From: Adenanthera pavonina
Taxonomy: Eukaryota; Streptophyta; Magnoliopsida; Fabales; Fabaceae
DNA: 64,000 nucleotides
Direction: 5' to 3'
Assembly (NCBI GenBank): GCA_026686845.1
Contig: JAIVEN010000015.1
Span: 37,446,970 to 37,510,969 of the forward strand
Below, piece by piece: positions 35,259 through 48,144 of the stretch (within the stretch, counting starts at the first letter, position 1; every line of letters starts with the position of its first letter). Position numbers and translations under genes: made by a program. The notes below the pieces were generated by a model, which saw only the letters and a list, made by a program, of their open reading frames with translations, was not told the origin of the DNA and ran no database searches.

Positions 35259-35724
35259 GACGGCCGGGGCGCAATCATTTGTTTTCAGGACTCGCGCAGT
35301 CTCGAAAAGCGTGCCACGAGCAGTTCTCGGGAATCGTGCCACATTCGGACAGACCGGTGAGGCGGGGAATCAGGTCACGCTTTCTTGGCGGTTCATCCGG
35401 TCGCACCGGCTCAACCTGCCGGAGTATGGACTAGCCGATATCATGGGAGGAGAGAGAAAGCATCGGGAACCGGTCCGACCAGCAGAAAGTTGAAGCGAGC
35501 CGCCGCACGTCGCCGGATGGACCACTTCTCGCGGTCGGGTCGGACCTACCGGTGAAGCATGTCAACGGGTCGGACTTTCTCACCGGTTTGATCGGTGCAT
35601 TCCCGGCCTGCAAGTTGGCGTAAACCGGACGGAAAACGAAACCGGGCTAGCCGGACTCGAACGATGATGCACAGAACCCGGCGGGGTGCTTCAGTTCAGT
35701 TTGAGAAACACACTGCGCAAAAGG

Positions 35725-35844
35725 TGGGGTGCAACACGAGGACTTCCCAGGAGGTCACCCATCGTAGTACTACTCTAGCCCAAGCACGCTTCACTGCGGA
35801 GTTCTGATGGGATCCGGTGCATTAGTGCTGGTGTGATCGCACCC
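35725..35844 (-). rRNA. 5S rRNA copy 49 (G53 class, intermediate-element variant)
   Basis: T53G, G68T in the intermediate element and G81C in the C box; identical set in copy 55. Confidence 0.96.
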
Positions 35845-36310
35845 GACGACCTGGGTGCAACCATTTGTTTTCAGGACTCGCGCAGTCTCGAAAAGTGTGC
35901 CACGAGCAGTTCTCGGGAACCGTGCCACATTCGGACAGACCGGTGAGGCAGGGAATCAGGTCACGCTTTCTTGGCGGTTCATCCGGTCGCACCGGCTCAA
36001 CCTGCCGGAGTATGGACCAGCCGATATCACGGGACGAGAGAGAAAGCATCGGGACCCGGTCCGACCAGCAGAAAGTTGAAGCGAGCCGCCGCACGTCGCC
36101 CGATGGACCACTTCTCGCGGTCGGGTCGGACCTACCGGTGAAGCATGTCAACGGGTCGGACTTTCTCACCAGTTTGATCGGTGCATTCCCGGCCTGCAAG
36201 CTGGCGTAAACCGGACGGAAAACGAAACCGGGCCAGCCGGGCTCGAACCATGATGCACAGAACCCGGCGGGGTGCTTCAGTTCAGTTTGAGAAACACACT
36301 GCGCAAAAGG

Positions 36311-36430
36311 TGGGGTGCAACACGACGACTTCCCAGGAGGTCACCCATCCTAGTACTACTCTCGCCCAAGCACGCTTCACTGCGGAGTTCTGATGGGATC
36401 CGGTGCATTAGTGCTGGTGTGATCGCACCC
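36311..36430 (-). rRNA. 5S rRNA copy 50 (G53 class)
   Basis: T53G and C105G; partner of copy 56. Confidence 0.97.
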
Positions 36431-36896
36431 GACGACCGGGGCGCAACCATTTGTTTTCAGGACTCGCGCAGTCTCGAAAAGTATGCCACGAGCAGTACTC
36501 GGGAACCGTGCCACATTCGGACAGACCGGTGAGGCGGGGAATCAGGTCTCGCTTTCTTGGCGGTTCATCAGGTCGCACCGGCTCAACCTGCCGGAGTATG
36601 GACCAGCCGATATCACGGGAGGAGAGAGAAAGCATCGGGACCCGGTCCGACCAGCAGAAAGTTGAAGCGAGCCGCCGCACGTCGCCCGATGGACCACTTC
36701 TCGCGGTCGGGTCGGACCTACCGGTGAAGCATGTCAACGGGTCGGACTTTCTCACCGGTTTGATCGGTGCATTCCCGGCCTGCAAGCTGGCGTAAACCGG
36801 ACGGAAAATGAAACCGGGCCAGCCGGGCTCGAACCATGATGCACAGAACCCGGCGGGGCGCTTCAGTTCAGTTTGAGAAACACACTGCGCAAAAGG

Positions 36897-37016
36897 TGGG
36901 GTGCAACACGACGACTTCCCAGGAGGTCACCCATCCTAGTACTACTCTCGCCCAAGCACGCTTCACTGCGGAGTTCTGATGGGATCCGGTGCATTAGTGC
37001 TGGTGTGATCGCACCC
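36897..37016 (-). rRNA. 5S rRNA copy 51 (G53 class)
   Basis: T53G and C105G; aligns with copy 45 at 3514 bp and starts the second six-unit block. Confidence 0.97.
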
Positions 37017-37482
37017 GATGACCGGGGCGCAACCATTGGTTTTCAGGACTCACGCAGTCTCGAAAAGTGTGCCACGAGCAGTTCTCGGGAACCGTGCCAC
37101 ATTCGGACAGACCGGTGAGGCGGGGAATCAGGTCACGCTTTCTTGGCGGTTCATCCGGTCGCACCGGCTCAACCTGCCCGAGTATGGACCAGCCGATATC
37201 ACGGGAGGAGAGAGAAAGCATCGGGACCCGGTCCGACCAGCAGAAAGTTGAAGCGAGCCGTCGCACGTCGCCGGATGGACCACTTCTCGCGGTCGGGTCG
37301 GACCTACCGGTGAAGCATGTCAACGGGTCGGACTTTCTCACCGGTTTGATCGGTGCATTCCCGGCCTGCAAGTTGGCATAAACCGGACGGAAAACGAAAC
37401 CGGGCCAGCCGGACTCGAACCATGATGCACAGAACCCGGCGGGGTGCTTCAGTTCAGTTTCAGAAACACACTGCGCAAAAGG

Positions 37483-37601
37483 TGGGGTGCAACACGAGGA
37501 CTTCCCAGGAGGTCACCCATCCTAGTACTACTCTCGCCCAAGCACGCTTAGCTGCGGAGTTCTGATGGGATCCGTGCATTAGTGCTGGTGTGATCGCACC
37601 C
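37483..37601 (-). rRNA. 5S rRNA copy 52 (C52 class, 1-nt deletion)
   Basis: T52C and C28/C29 deletion. Confidence 0.96.
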
Positions 37602-38067
37602 GACGGCCGGGGCGCAATCATTTGTTTTCAGGACTCGCGCAGTCTCGAAAAGCGTGCCACGAGCAGTTCTCGGGAACCGTGCCACATTCGGACAGACCGG
37701 TGAGGCGGGGAATCAGGTCACGCTTTCTTGGCGGTTCATCCGGTCGCACCGGCTCAACCTGCCGGAGTATGGACCAGCCGATATCACGGGAGGAGAGAGA
37801 AAGCATCGGGACCCGGTCCGACCAGCAGAAAGTTGAAGCGAGCCGCCGCACGTCGCCCGATGGACCACTTCTCGCGGTCGGGTCGGACCTACCGGTGAAG
37901 CATGTCAACGGGTCGGACTTTCTCACCGGTTTGATCGGTGCATTCCCGGTCTGCAAGTTAGCGTAAACCGGACGGAAAATGAAACCGGGCCAGCCGGGCT
38001 CGAACCATGACGCACAGAACCCGGCGGGGTGCTTCAGTTCAGTTTGAGAAACACACTGCGCAAAGGG

Positions 38068-38187
38068 TGGGGTGCAACACGACGACTTCCCAGGAGGTCA
38101 CCCATCCTAGTACTACTCTCGCCCACGCACGCTTCACTGCGGAGTTCTGATGGGATCCGGTGCATTAGTGCTGGTGTGATCGCACCT
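38068..38187 (-). rRNA. 5S rRNA copy 53 (G53 class, start-site and terminator variants)
   Basis: G1A, T53G, T62G, C105G, TTT terminator; third copy of the copy 38 allele. Confidence 0.96.
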
Positions 38188-38653
38188 GACGGCCGGGGCG
38201 CAATCATTTGTTTTCAGGACTCGCGCAGTCTCAAAAAGTGTGCCACGAGCAGTTCTCGGGAACCGTGCCACATTCGGACAGACCGGTGAGGCGGGGAATC
38301 AGGTCACGCTTTCTTGGCGGTTCATCCGGTCGCACCGGCTCAACCTGCCGGAGTATGGACCAGCCGATATCACGGGAGGAGAGAGAAAGCATCGGGACCC
38401 GGTCCGACCAGCAGAAAGTTGAAGCGAGCCGCCGCACGTCGCCGGATGGACCACTTCTCGCGGTCGGGTCGGACCTACCGGTGAAGCATGTCAACGGGTC
38501 GGACTTTCTCACTGGTTTGATCGGTGCATTCCCGGCCTGCAAGTTGGCGTAAACCGGACGGAAAACGAAACCGGGCCAGCCGGGCTCGAACCATGATGTA
38601 CAGAACCCGGCGGGGTGCTTCAGTTCAGTTTGAGAAACACACTGCGCAAAAGG

Positions 38654-38772
38654 TGGGGTGCAACACGAGGACTTCCCAGGAGGTCACCCATCCTAGTACT
38701 ACTCTCGCCCTAGCACGCTTAGCTGCGGAGTTCTGATGGGATCCGTGCATTAGTGCTGGTGTGATCGCACCC
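38654..38772 (-). rRNA. 5S rRNA copy 54 (C52 class, 1-nt deletion)
   Basis: T52C, T63A, C28/C29 deletion. Confidence 0.96.
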
Positions 38773-39238
38773 GACGGCCGGGGCGCAATCATTTGTTTTC
38801 AGGACTCACGCAGTCTCGAAAAGCGTGCCACGAGCAGTTCTCGGGAATCGTGCCACATTCGGACAGACCGGTGAGGCGGGGAATCAGGTCACGCTTTCTT
38901 GGCGGTTCATCCGGTCGCACCGGCTCAACCTGCCGGAGTATGGACCAGCCGATATCATGGGAGGAGAGAGAAAGCATCGGGAACCGGTCCGACCAGCAGA
39001 AAGTTGAAGCGAGCCGCCGCACGTCGCCGGATGGACCACTTCTCGCGGTCGGGTCGGACCTACCGGTGAAGCATGTCAACGGGTCGGACTTTCTCACCGG
39101 TTTGATCGGTGCATTCCCGGCCTGCAAGTTGGCGTAAACCGGACGGAAAACGAAACCGGGCTAGCCGGACTCGAACGATGATGCACAGAACCCGGCGGGG
39201 TGCTTCAGTTCAGTTTGAGAAACACACTGCGCAAAAGG

Positions 39239-39358
39239 TGGGGTGCAACACGAGGACTTCCCAGGAGGTCACCCATCGTAGTACTACTCTAGCCCAAGCA
39301 CGCTTCACTGCGGAGTTCTGATGGGATCCGGTGCATTAGTGCTGGTGTGATCGCACCC
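39239..39358 (-). rRNA. 5S rRNA copy 55 (G53 class, intermediate-element variant)
   Basis: T53G, G68T, G81C; duplicate of copy 49. Confidence 0.96.
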
Positions 39359-39824
39359 GACGACCTGGGTGCAACCATTTGTTTTCAGGACTCGCGCAGT
39401 CTCGAAAAGTGTGCCACGAGCAGTTCTCGGGAACCGTGCCACATTCGGACAGACCGGTGAGGCGGGGAATCAGGTCACGCTTTCTTGGCGGTTCATCCGG
39501 TCGCACCGGCTCAACCTGCCGGAGTATGGACCAGCCGATATCACGGGACGAGAGAGAAAGCATCGGGACCCGATCCGACCAGCAGAAAGTTGAAGCGAGC
39601 CGCCGCACGTCGCCCGATGGACCACTTCTCGCGGTCGGGTCGGACCTACCGGTGAAGCATGTCAACGGGTCGGACTTTCTCACCGGTTTGATCGGTGCAT
39701 TCCCGGCCTGCAAGCTGGCGTAAACCGGACGGAAAACGAAACCGGGCCAGCCGGGCTCGAACCATGATGCACAGAACCCGGCGGGGTGCTTCAGTTCAGT
39801 TTGAGAAACACACTGCGCAAAAGG

Positions 39825-39944
39825 TGGGGTGCAACACGACGACTTCCCAGGAGGTCACCCATCCTAGTACTACTCTCGCCCAAGCACGCTTCACTGCGGA
39901 GTTCTGATGGGATCCGGTGCATTAGTGCTGGTGTGATCGCACCC
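39825..39944 (-). rRNA. 5S rRNA copy 56 (G53 class)
   Basis: T53G and C105G. Confidence 0.97.
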
Positions 39945-40410
39945 GACGACCGGGGCGCAACCATTTGTTTTCAGGACTCGCGCAGTCTCGAAAAGTATGC
40001 CACGAGCAGTACTCGGGAACCGTGCCACATTCGGACAGACCGGTGAGGCGGGGAATCGGGTCACGCTTTCTTGGCGGTTCATCAGGTCGCACCGGCTCAA
40101 CCTGCCGGAGTATGGACCAGCCGATATCACGGGAGGAGAGAGAAAGCATCGGGACCCGGTCCGACCAGCAGAAAGTTGAAGCGAGCCGCCGCACGTCGCC
40201 CGATGGACCACTTCTCGCGGTCGGGTCGCACCTACCGGTGAAGCATGTCAACGGGTCGGACTTTCTCACCGGTTTGATCGGTGCATTCCCGGCCTGCAAG
40301 TTGGCGTAAACCGGACGGAAAACGAAACCGGGCAAGCCGGGCTCGAACCATGATGCACAGAACCCGGCGGGGTGCTTCAGTTCAGTTTGAGAAACACACT
40401 GCGCAAAAGG

Positions 40411-40530
40411 TGGGGTGCAACACGACGACTTCCCAGGAGGTCACCCATCCTAGTACTACTCTCGCCCAAGCACGCTTCACTGCGGAGTTCTGATGGGATC
40501 CGGTGCATTAGTGCTGGTGTGATCGCACCC
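40411..40530 (-). rRNA. 5S rRNA copy 57 (G53 class)
   Basis: T53G and C105G; last unit that follows the six-unit block pattern. Confidence 0.97.
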
Positions 40531-40996
40531 GACGGCCGGGGCGCAATCATTTGTTTTCAGGACTCGCGCAGTCTCGAAGAGCGTGCCACGAGCAGTTCTC
40601 GGGAACCGTGCCACATTCGGACAGACCGGTGAGGCGGGGAATCAGGTCACGCTTTCTTGGCGGTTCATCCGGTCGCACAGGCTCAACCTGCCGGAGTATG
40701 GACCAGCCGATATCACGGGAGGAGAGAGAAAGCATCGGGACCCGGTCCGACCAGCAGAAAGTTGAAGCAAGCCGCCGCACGTCGCCGGATGGACCACTTC
40801 TCGCGGTCGGGTCGGACCTACCGGTGAAGCATGTCAACGGGTCGGACTTTCTCACCGGTTTGATCGGTGCATTCCCGACCTACAAGTTGGCGTAAACCGG
40901 ACGGAAAACGAAACCGGGCCAGCCGGGCTCGAACCATGACGCACAGAACCCGGCGGGGTGCTTCAGTTCAGTTTGAGAAACACACTGCGCAAAAGG

Positions 40997-41116
40997 TGGG
41001 GTGCAACACGAGGACTTCCCAGGAGGTCACCCATCCTAGTACTACTCTCGCCCACGCACGCTTAACTGCGGAGTTCTGATGGGATCCGGTGCATTAGTGC
41101 TGGTGTGATCGCACCC
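40997..41116 (-). rRNA. 5S rRNA copy 58 (T52/T53 retained, T62G)
   Basis: Plant-type bases at 52/53 with T62G; the fourth and last such copy. Confidence 0.97.
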
Positions 41117-41582
41117 GACAGCCAAGGCGCAATCATTTGTTTTCAGGACTCGCGCAGTCTCGAAAAGCGTGCCACGAGCAGTTCTCGGGAACAGTGCCAC
41201 ATTCGGACAGACCGGTGAGGCGGGGAATCAGGTCACGCTTTCTTGGCGGTTCATCCGGTCGCACCGGCTCAACCTGCCGGAGTATGGACCAGCCGATATC
41301 ACGGGAGGAGAGAGAAAGCATCGGGAACCGGTCCGACCAGCGGAAAGTTGAAGCGAGCCGCCGCACGTCGCCGGATGGACCACTTCTCGCAGTCGGGTCG
41401 GACCTACCGGTGAAGCATGTCAACGGGTCGGAGTTTCTCACCGGTTTGATCGGTGCATTCCCGGCCTGCAAGTTGGCGTAAACCGGACAGAAAACGAAAC
41501 CGGGCCAGCCGGACTCGAACCATGATGCACAGAACCCGGCGGGGTGCTTCAGTTCAGTTTGAGAAACACACTGCGCAAAAGG

Positions 41583-41701
41583 TGGGGTGCAACACGAGGA
41601 CTTCCCAGGAGGTCACCCATCCTAGTACTACTCTCGCCCAAGCACGCTTAGCTGCGGAGTTCTGATGGGATCCGTGCATTAGTGCTGGTGTGATCGCACC
41701 C
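41583..41701 (-). rRNA. 5S rRNA copy 59 (C52 class, 1-nt deletion)
   Basis: T52C and C28/C29 deletion. Confidence 0.96.
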
Positions 41702-42167
41702 GACGGCCGGGGCGCAATCATTTGTTTTCAGGACTCGCGCAGTCTCAAAAAGCGTGCCACGAGCAGTTCTCGGGAACCGTGCCACATTCGGACAGACCGG
41801 TGAGGCGGGGAATCAGGTCACGCTTTCTTGGCGGTTCATCCGGTCGCACCGGCTCAACCTGCCGGAGTATGGACCAGCCGATATCACGGGAGGAGAGAGA
41901 AAGCATCGGGAACCGGTCCGACCAGCAGAAAGTTGAAGCGAGCCGCCGCACGTCGCCGGATGGACCACTTCTCGCGGTCGGGTCGGACCTACCGGTGAAG
42001 CATGTCAACGGGTCGGACTTTCTCACCGGTTTGATCGGTGCATTCCCGGCCTGCAAGCTGGCGTAAACCGTACGGAAAACGAAACCGGGCCAGCCGGGCT
42101 CGAACCATGATGCACAGAACCCGGCGGGGTGCTTCAGTTCAGTTTGAGAAACACACTGCGCAAAAGG

Positions 42168-42287
42168 TGGGGTGCAACACGACGACTTCCCAGGAGGTCA
42201 CCCATCCTAGTACTACTCTCGCCCAAGCACGCTTCACTGCGGAGTTCTGATGGGATCCGGTGCATTAGTGCTGGTGTGATCGCACCC
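42168..42287 (-). rRNA. 5S rRNA copy 60 (G53 class)
   Basis: T53G and C105G. Confidence 0.97.
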
Positions 42288-42753
42288 GACGGCCGGGGCG
42301 CAATCATTTGTTTTCCGGACTCGCGCAGTCTCGAAAAGCGTGCCACGAGCAGTTCTCGGGAACCGTGCCACATTCGGACAGACCGGTGAGGCGGGGAATC
42401 AGGTCACGCTTTCTTGGCGGTTCATCCGGTCGCACAGGCTCAACCTGCCGGAGTATGGACCAGCCGATATCACGGGAGGAGAGAGAAAGCATCGGGACCC
42501 GGTCCGACCAGCAGAAAGTTGAAGCAAGCCGCCGCACGTCGCCGGATGGACCACTTCTCGCGGTCGGGTCGGACCTACCGGTGAAGCATGTCAACGGGTC
42601 GGACTTTCTCACCGGTTTGATCGGTGCATTCCCGGCCTACAAGTTGGCGTAAACCGGACGGAAAACGAAACCGGGCCAGCCGGGCTCGAACCATGACGCA
42701 CAGAACCCGGCGGGGTGCTTCAGTTCAGTTTGAGAAACACACTGCGCAAAAGG

Positions 42754-42873
42754 TGGGGTGCAACACGAGGACTTCCCAGGAGGTCACCCATCCTAGTACT
42801 ACTCTCGCCCACGCACGCTTATCTGCGGAGTTCTGATGGGATCCGGTGCATTAGTGCTGGTGTGATCGCACCC
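42754..42873 (-). rRNA. 5S rRNA copy 61 (T52A, T62G)
   Basis: T52A with T62G, a third A-box state seen only here and in copy 74. Confidence 0.97.
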
Positions 42874-43339
42874 GACGGCCAAGGCGCAATCATTTGTTTT
42901 CAGGACTCGCGCAGTCTCGAAAAGCGTGCCACGAGCAGTTCTCGGGAACAGTGCCACATTCGGACAGACCGGTGAGGCGGGGAATCAGGTCACGCTTTCT
43001 TGGCGGTTCATCCGGTCGCACCGGCTCAACCTGCCGGAGTATGGACCAGCCGATATCACGGGAGGAGAGAGAAAGCATCGGGACCCGGTCCGACCAGCGA
43101 AAAGTTGAAGCGAGCCGCCGCACGTCGCCGGATGGACCACTTCTCGCAGTCGGGTCGGACCTACCGGTGAAGCATGTCAACGGGTCGGAGTTTCTCACCG
43201 GTTTGATCGGTGCATTCCCGGCCTGCAAGTTGGCGTAAACCGGACAGAAAACGAAACCGGGCCAGCCGGACTCGAACCATGATGCACAGAACCCGGCGGG
43301 GTGCTTCAGTTCAGTTTGAGAAACACACTGCGCAAAAGG

Positions 43340-43458
43340 TGGGGTGCAACACGAGGACTTCCCAGGAGGTCACCCATCCTAGTACTACTCTCGCCCAAGC
43401 ACGCTTAGCTGCGGAGTTCTGATGGGATCCGTGCATTAGTGCTGGTGTGATCGCACCC
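43340..43458 (-). rRNA. 5S rRNA copy 62 (C52 class, 1-nt deletion)
   Basis: T52C and C28/C29 deletion. Confidence 0.96.
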
Positions 43459-43924
43459 GACGGCCGGGGCGCAATCATTTGTTTTCAGGACTCGCGCAGT
43501 CTCAAAAAGCGTGCCACGAGCAGTTCTCGGGAACCGTGCCACATTCGGACAGACCGGTGAGGCGGGGAATCAGGTCACGCTTTCTTGGCGGTTCATCCGG
43601 TCGCACCGGCTCAACCTGCCGGAGTATGGACCAGCCGATATCACGAGAGGAGAGAGAAAGCATCGGGAATCGGTCCGACCAGCAGAAAGTTGAAGCGAGC
43701 CGCCGCACGTCGCCGGATGGACCACTTCTCGCGGTCGGGTCGGACCTACCGGTGAAGCATGTCAACGGGTCGGACTTTCTCACCGGTTTGATCGGTGCAT
43801 TCCCGGCCTGCAAGTTGGCGTACACCGGACGGAAAACGAAACCGGGCTAGCCGGACTCGAACCATGATGCACAGAACCCGGCGGGGTGCTTCAGTTCAGT
43901 TTGAGAAACACACTGCGCAAAAGG

Positions 43925-44044
43925 TGGGGAGCAACATGAGGACTTCCCAGGAGGTCACCCATCCTAGTACTACTCTAACCCAAGCACGCTTCACTGCGGA
44001 GTTCTGATGGGATCCGGTGCATTAGTGCTGGTGTGATCGCACCC
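43925..44044 (-). rRNA. 5S rRNA copy 63 (G53 class, intermediate-element variant)
   Basis: T53G, C67T and G68T in the intermediate element, G108A, A115T. Confidence 0.96.
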
Positions 44045-44510
44045 GACGACCTGGGTGCAACCATTTGTTTTCAGGACTCGCGCAGTCTCGAAAAGTGTGC
44101 CATGAGCAGTTCTCGGGAACCGTGCCACATTCGGACAGACCGGTGAGGCGGGGAATCAGGTCACGCTTTCTTGGCGGTTCATCCGGTCGCACCGGCTCAA
44201 CCTGCCGGAGTATGGACCAGCCGATATCACGGGAGGAGAGAGAAAGCATCGGGAACCGGTCCGACCAGCAGAAAGTTGAAGCGAGCCGCCGCACGTCGCC
44301 GGATGGACCACTTCTCGCGGTCGGGTCGGACCTACCGGTGAAGCATGTCAACGGGTCGGACTTTCTCACCGGTTTGATCGGTGCATTCCCGGCCTGCAAG
44401 CTGGCGTAAACCGTACGGAAAACGAAACCGGGCCAGCCGGGCTCGAACCATGATGCACAGAACCCGGCGGGGTGCTTCAGTTCAGTTTGAGAAACACACT
44501 GCGCAAAAGG

Positions 44511-44630
44511 TGGGGTGCAACACGACGACTTCCCAGGAGGTCACCCATCCTTGTACTACTCTCGCCCAAGCACGCTTCACTGCGGAGTTCTGATGGGATC
44601 CGGTGCATTAGTGCTGGTGTGATCGCACCC
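44511..44630 (-). rRNA. 5S rRNA copy 64 (G53 class)
   Basis: T53G, C105G and T79A just before the C box; same as copy 77. Confidence 0.97.
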
Positions 44631-45096
44631 GACGGCCGGGGCGCAATCATTTGTTTTCCGGACTCGTGTAGTCTCGAAAAGCGTGCCACGAGCAGTTCTC
44701 GGGAATCGTGCCACATTCGGACAGACCGGTGAGGCGGGGAATCAGGTCACGCTTTCTTGGCGGTTCATCCGGTCGCACCGGCTCAACCTGCCGGAGTATG
44801 GACCAGCCGATATCACGGGAGGAGAGAGAAAGCATCGGGACCCGGTCCGACCAGCAGAAAGTTGAAGCGAGCCGCCGCACGTCGCCGGATGGACCACTTC
44901 GCGCGGTCGGGTCGGACCTTCCGGTGAAGCATGTCAACGGGTCGGACTTTCTCACCGGTTTGATCGGTGCATTCCCGGCCTGCAAGTTGGCGTAAACCGG
45001 ACGGAAAACGAAACCGGGCCAGCCGGACTCGAACCATGATGCACAGAACCCGGCGGGGTGCTTCAGTTCAGTTTGAGAAACACACTGCGCAAAAGG

Positions 45097-45215
45097 TGGG
45101 GTGCAACACGAGGACTTCCCAGGAGGTCACCCATCCTAGTACTACTCTCGCCCAAGCACGCTTAGCTGCGGAGTTCTGATGGGATCCGTGCATTAGTGCT
45201 GGTGTGATCGCACCC
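45097..45215 (-). rRNA. 5S rRNA copy 65 (C52 class, 1-nt deletion)
   Basis: T52C and C28/C29 deletion. Confidence 0.96.
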
Positions 45216-45681
45216 GACGGCCGGGGCGCAATCATTTGTTTTCAGGACTCGCGCAGTCTCGAAAAGCGTGCCACGAGCAGTTCTCGGGAACCGTGCCACA
45301 TTCGGACAGACCGGGGAGGCGGGGAATCAGGTCACGCTTTCTTGGCGGTTCATCCGGTCGCACCGGCTCAACCTGCCGGAGTATGGACCAGCCGATATCA
45401 CGGGAGGAGAGAGAAAGCATCGGGAACCGGTCCGACCAGCAGAAAGTTGAAGCGAGCCGCCGCACGTCGCCGGATGGACCACTTCTCGCGGTCGGGTCGG
45501 ACCTACCGGTGAAGCATGTCAACGGGTCGGACTTTCTCACCGGTTTGATCGGTGCATTCCCGGCCTGCAAGTTGGCGTAAACCGGACGGAAAACGAAACC
45601 GGGCCAGCCGGGCTCGAACCATGATGCACAGAACCCGGCGGGGTGCTTCAGTTCAGTTTCAGAAACACACTGCGCAAAAGG

Positions 45682-45801
45682 TGCGGTGCAACACGAGGAC
45701 TTCCCAGGAGGTCACCCATCCTAGTACTACTCTCGCCCAAGCACGCTTCACTGCGGAGTTCTGATGGGATCCGGTGCATTAGTGCTGGTGTGATCGCACC
45801 C
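45682..45801 (-). rRNA. 5S rRNA copy 66 (G53 class)
   Basis: T53G and C118G in the terminal stem. Confidence 0.97.
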
Positions 45802-46267
45802 GACGGCCGGGGCGCAATCATTTGTTTTCCGGACTCGCGCAGTCTCGAAAAGTGTGCCACGAGCAGTTCTCGGGAACCGTGCCACATTCGGACAGACCGG
45901 TGAGGCGGGGAATCAGGTCACGCTTTCTTGGCGGTTCATCCGGTCGCACCGGCTCAACCTGCCGGAGTATGGACCAGCCGATATCACGGGAGGAGAGAAA
46001 AAGCATCGGGACCCGGTCCGACCAGCAGAAAGTTGAAGCGAGCCGCCGCACGTCGCCGGATGGACCACTTCTCGCGGTCGGGTCGGACCTACCGGTGAAG
46101 CATGTCAACGGGTCGGACTTTCTCACCGGTTTGATCGGTGCATTCCCGGCCTGCAAGTTGGCGTAAACCGGACGGAAAACGAAACCGGGCCAGCCGGGCT
46201 CGAACCATGATGCACAGAACCCGGCGGGGTGCTTCAGTTCAGTTTGAGAAACACACTGCGCAAAAGG

Positions 46268-46387
46268 TGGGGTGCAACACGAGGACTTCCCAGGAGGTCA
46301 CCCATCCTAGTACTACTCTCGCCCAAGCACGCTTAGCTGCGGAGTTCTGATGGGATCCGGTGCATTAGTGCTGGTGTGATCGCACCC
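46268..46387 (-). rRNA. 5S rRNA copy 67 (C52 class, full length)
   Basis: T52C without the C28/C29 deletion. Confidence 0.97.
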
Positions 46388-46853
46388 GACGGCCGGGGCG
46401 CAATCATTTGTTTTCCGGACTAGCGCAGTCTCGAAAAGCGTGCCACGAGCAGTTCTCGGGAACCGTGCCACATTCGGACAGACCGGTGAGGCGGGGAATC
46501 AGGTCACGCTTTCTTGGCGGTTCATCCGGTCGCACCGGCTCAACCTGCCGGAGTATGGACCAGCCGATATCACGGGAGGAGAGAGAAAGCATCGGGACCC
46601 GGTCCGACCAGCAGAAAGTTGAAGCGAGCCGCCGCACGTCGCCCGATGGACCACTTCTCGCGGTCGGGTCGGACCTACCGGTGAAGCATGTCAACGGGTT
46701 TGACTTTCTCACCGGTTTGATCAGTGCATTCCCGGCCTGCAAGTTGGCGTAAACCGGACGGAAAATGAAACCGGGCCAGCCGGACTCGAACCATGATGCA
46801 CAGAACCCGGCGGGGTGCTTCAGTTCAGTTTGAGAAACACACTGCGCAAAAGG

Positions 46854-46972
46854 TGGGGTGCAACACGAGGACTTCCCAGGAGGTCACCCATCCTAGTACT
46901 ACTCTCGCCCAAGCACGCTTAGCTGCGGAGTTCTGATGGGATCCGTGCATTAGTGCTGGTGTGATCGCACCC
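46854..46972 (-). rRNA. 5S rRNA copy 68 (C52 class, 1-nt deletion)
   Basis: T52C and C28/C29 deletion. Confidence 0.96.
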
Positions 46973-47438
46973 GACGGCCGGGGCGCAATCATTTGTTTTC
47001 AGGACTCGCGCAGTCTCGAAAAGCGTGCCATGAGCAGTTCTCAGGAACCGTGCCACATTCGGACAGACCGGTGAGGCGGGGAATCAGGTCACGCTTTCTT
47101 GGCTGTTCATCCGGTCGCACCGGCTCAACCTGCCGGAGTATGGACCAGCCGATATCACGGGACGAGAGAGAAAGCATCGGGACCCGGTCCGACCAGCAGA
47201 AAGTTGAAGCGAGCCGCCGCACGTCGCCGGATGGACCACTTCTCGCGGTCGGGTCGGACCTACCGGTGAAGCATGTCAACGGGTCGGACTTTCTCACCGG
47301 TTTGATCGGTGCATTCCCGGCCTGCAAGTTGGCATAAACCGGACGGAAAACGAAACCGGGCCAGCCGGGCTCGAACCATGATGCACAGAACCCGGCAGGG
47401 TGCTTCAGTTCAGTTTCAGAAACACACTGCGCAAAAGG

Positions 47439-47558
47439 TGGGGTGCAACACGAGGACTTCCCAGGAGGTCACCCATCCTAGTACTACTCTCGCCCAAGCA
47501 CGCTTCACTGCGGAGTTCTGATGGGATCCGGTGCATTAGTGCTGGTGAGATCGCACCC
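47439..47558 (-). rRNA. 5S rRNA copy 69 (G53 class)
   Basis: T53G and A11T; same as copy 80, 6443 bp away. Confidence 0.97.
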
Positions 47559-48024
47559 GACGGCCGGGGCGCAATCATTTGTTTTCCGGACTCGCGCAGT
47601 CTCGAAAAGCGTGCCACGAGCAGTTCTCGGGAACCGTGCCACATTCGGACATACCGGTGAGGCGGGGAATCAGGTCACGCTTTCTTGGCGGTTCATCCGG
47701 TCGCACCGGCTCAACCTGCCGGAGTATGGACCAGCCGATATCACGGGAGGAGAGAGAAAGCATCGGGACCCGGTCCGACCAGCAGAAAGTTGAAGCAAGC
47801 CGCCGCACGTCGCCGGATGGACCACTTCTCGCGGTCGGGTCGGACCAACCGGTGAAGCATGTCAACGGGTCGGACTTTCTCACCGGTTTGATCGGTGCAT
47901 TCCCGACCTACAAGTTGGCGTAAACCGGACGGAAAACGAAACCGGGCCAGCCGGGCTCGAACCATGACGCACAGAACCCGGCGGGGTGCTTCAGTTCAGT
48001 TTGAGAAACACACTGCGCAAAAGG

Positions 48025-48144
48025 TGGGGTGCAACACGAGGACTTCCCAGGAGGTCACCCATCCTAGTACTACTCTCGCCCAAGCACGCTTCACTGCGGG
48101 GTTCTGATGGGATCCGGTGCATTAGTGCTGGTGTGATCGCACCC
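48025..48144 (-). rRNA. 5S rRNA copy 70 (G53 class)
   Basis: T53G and T45C; same as copy 75. Confidence 0.97.
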
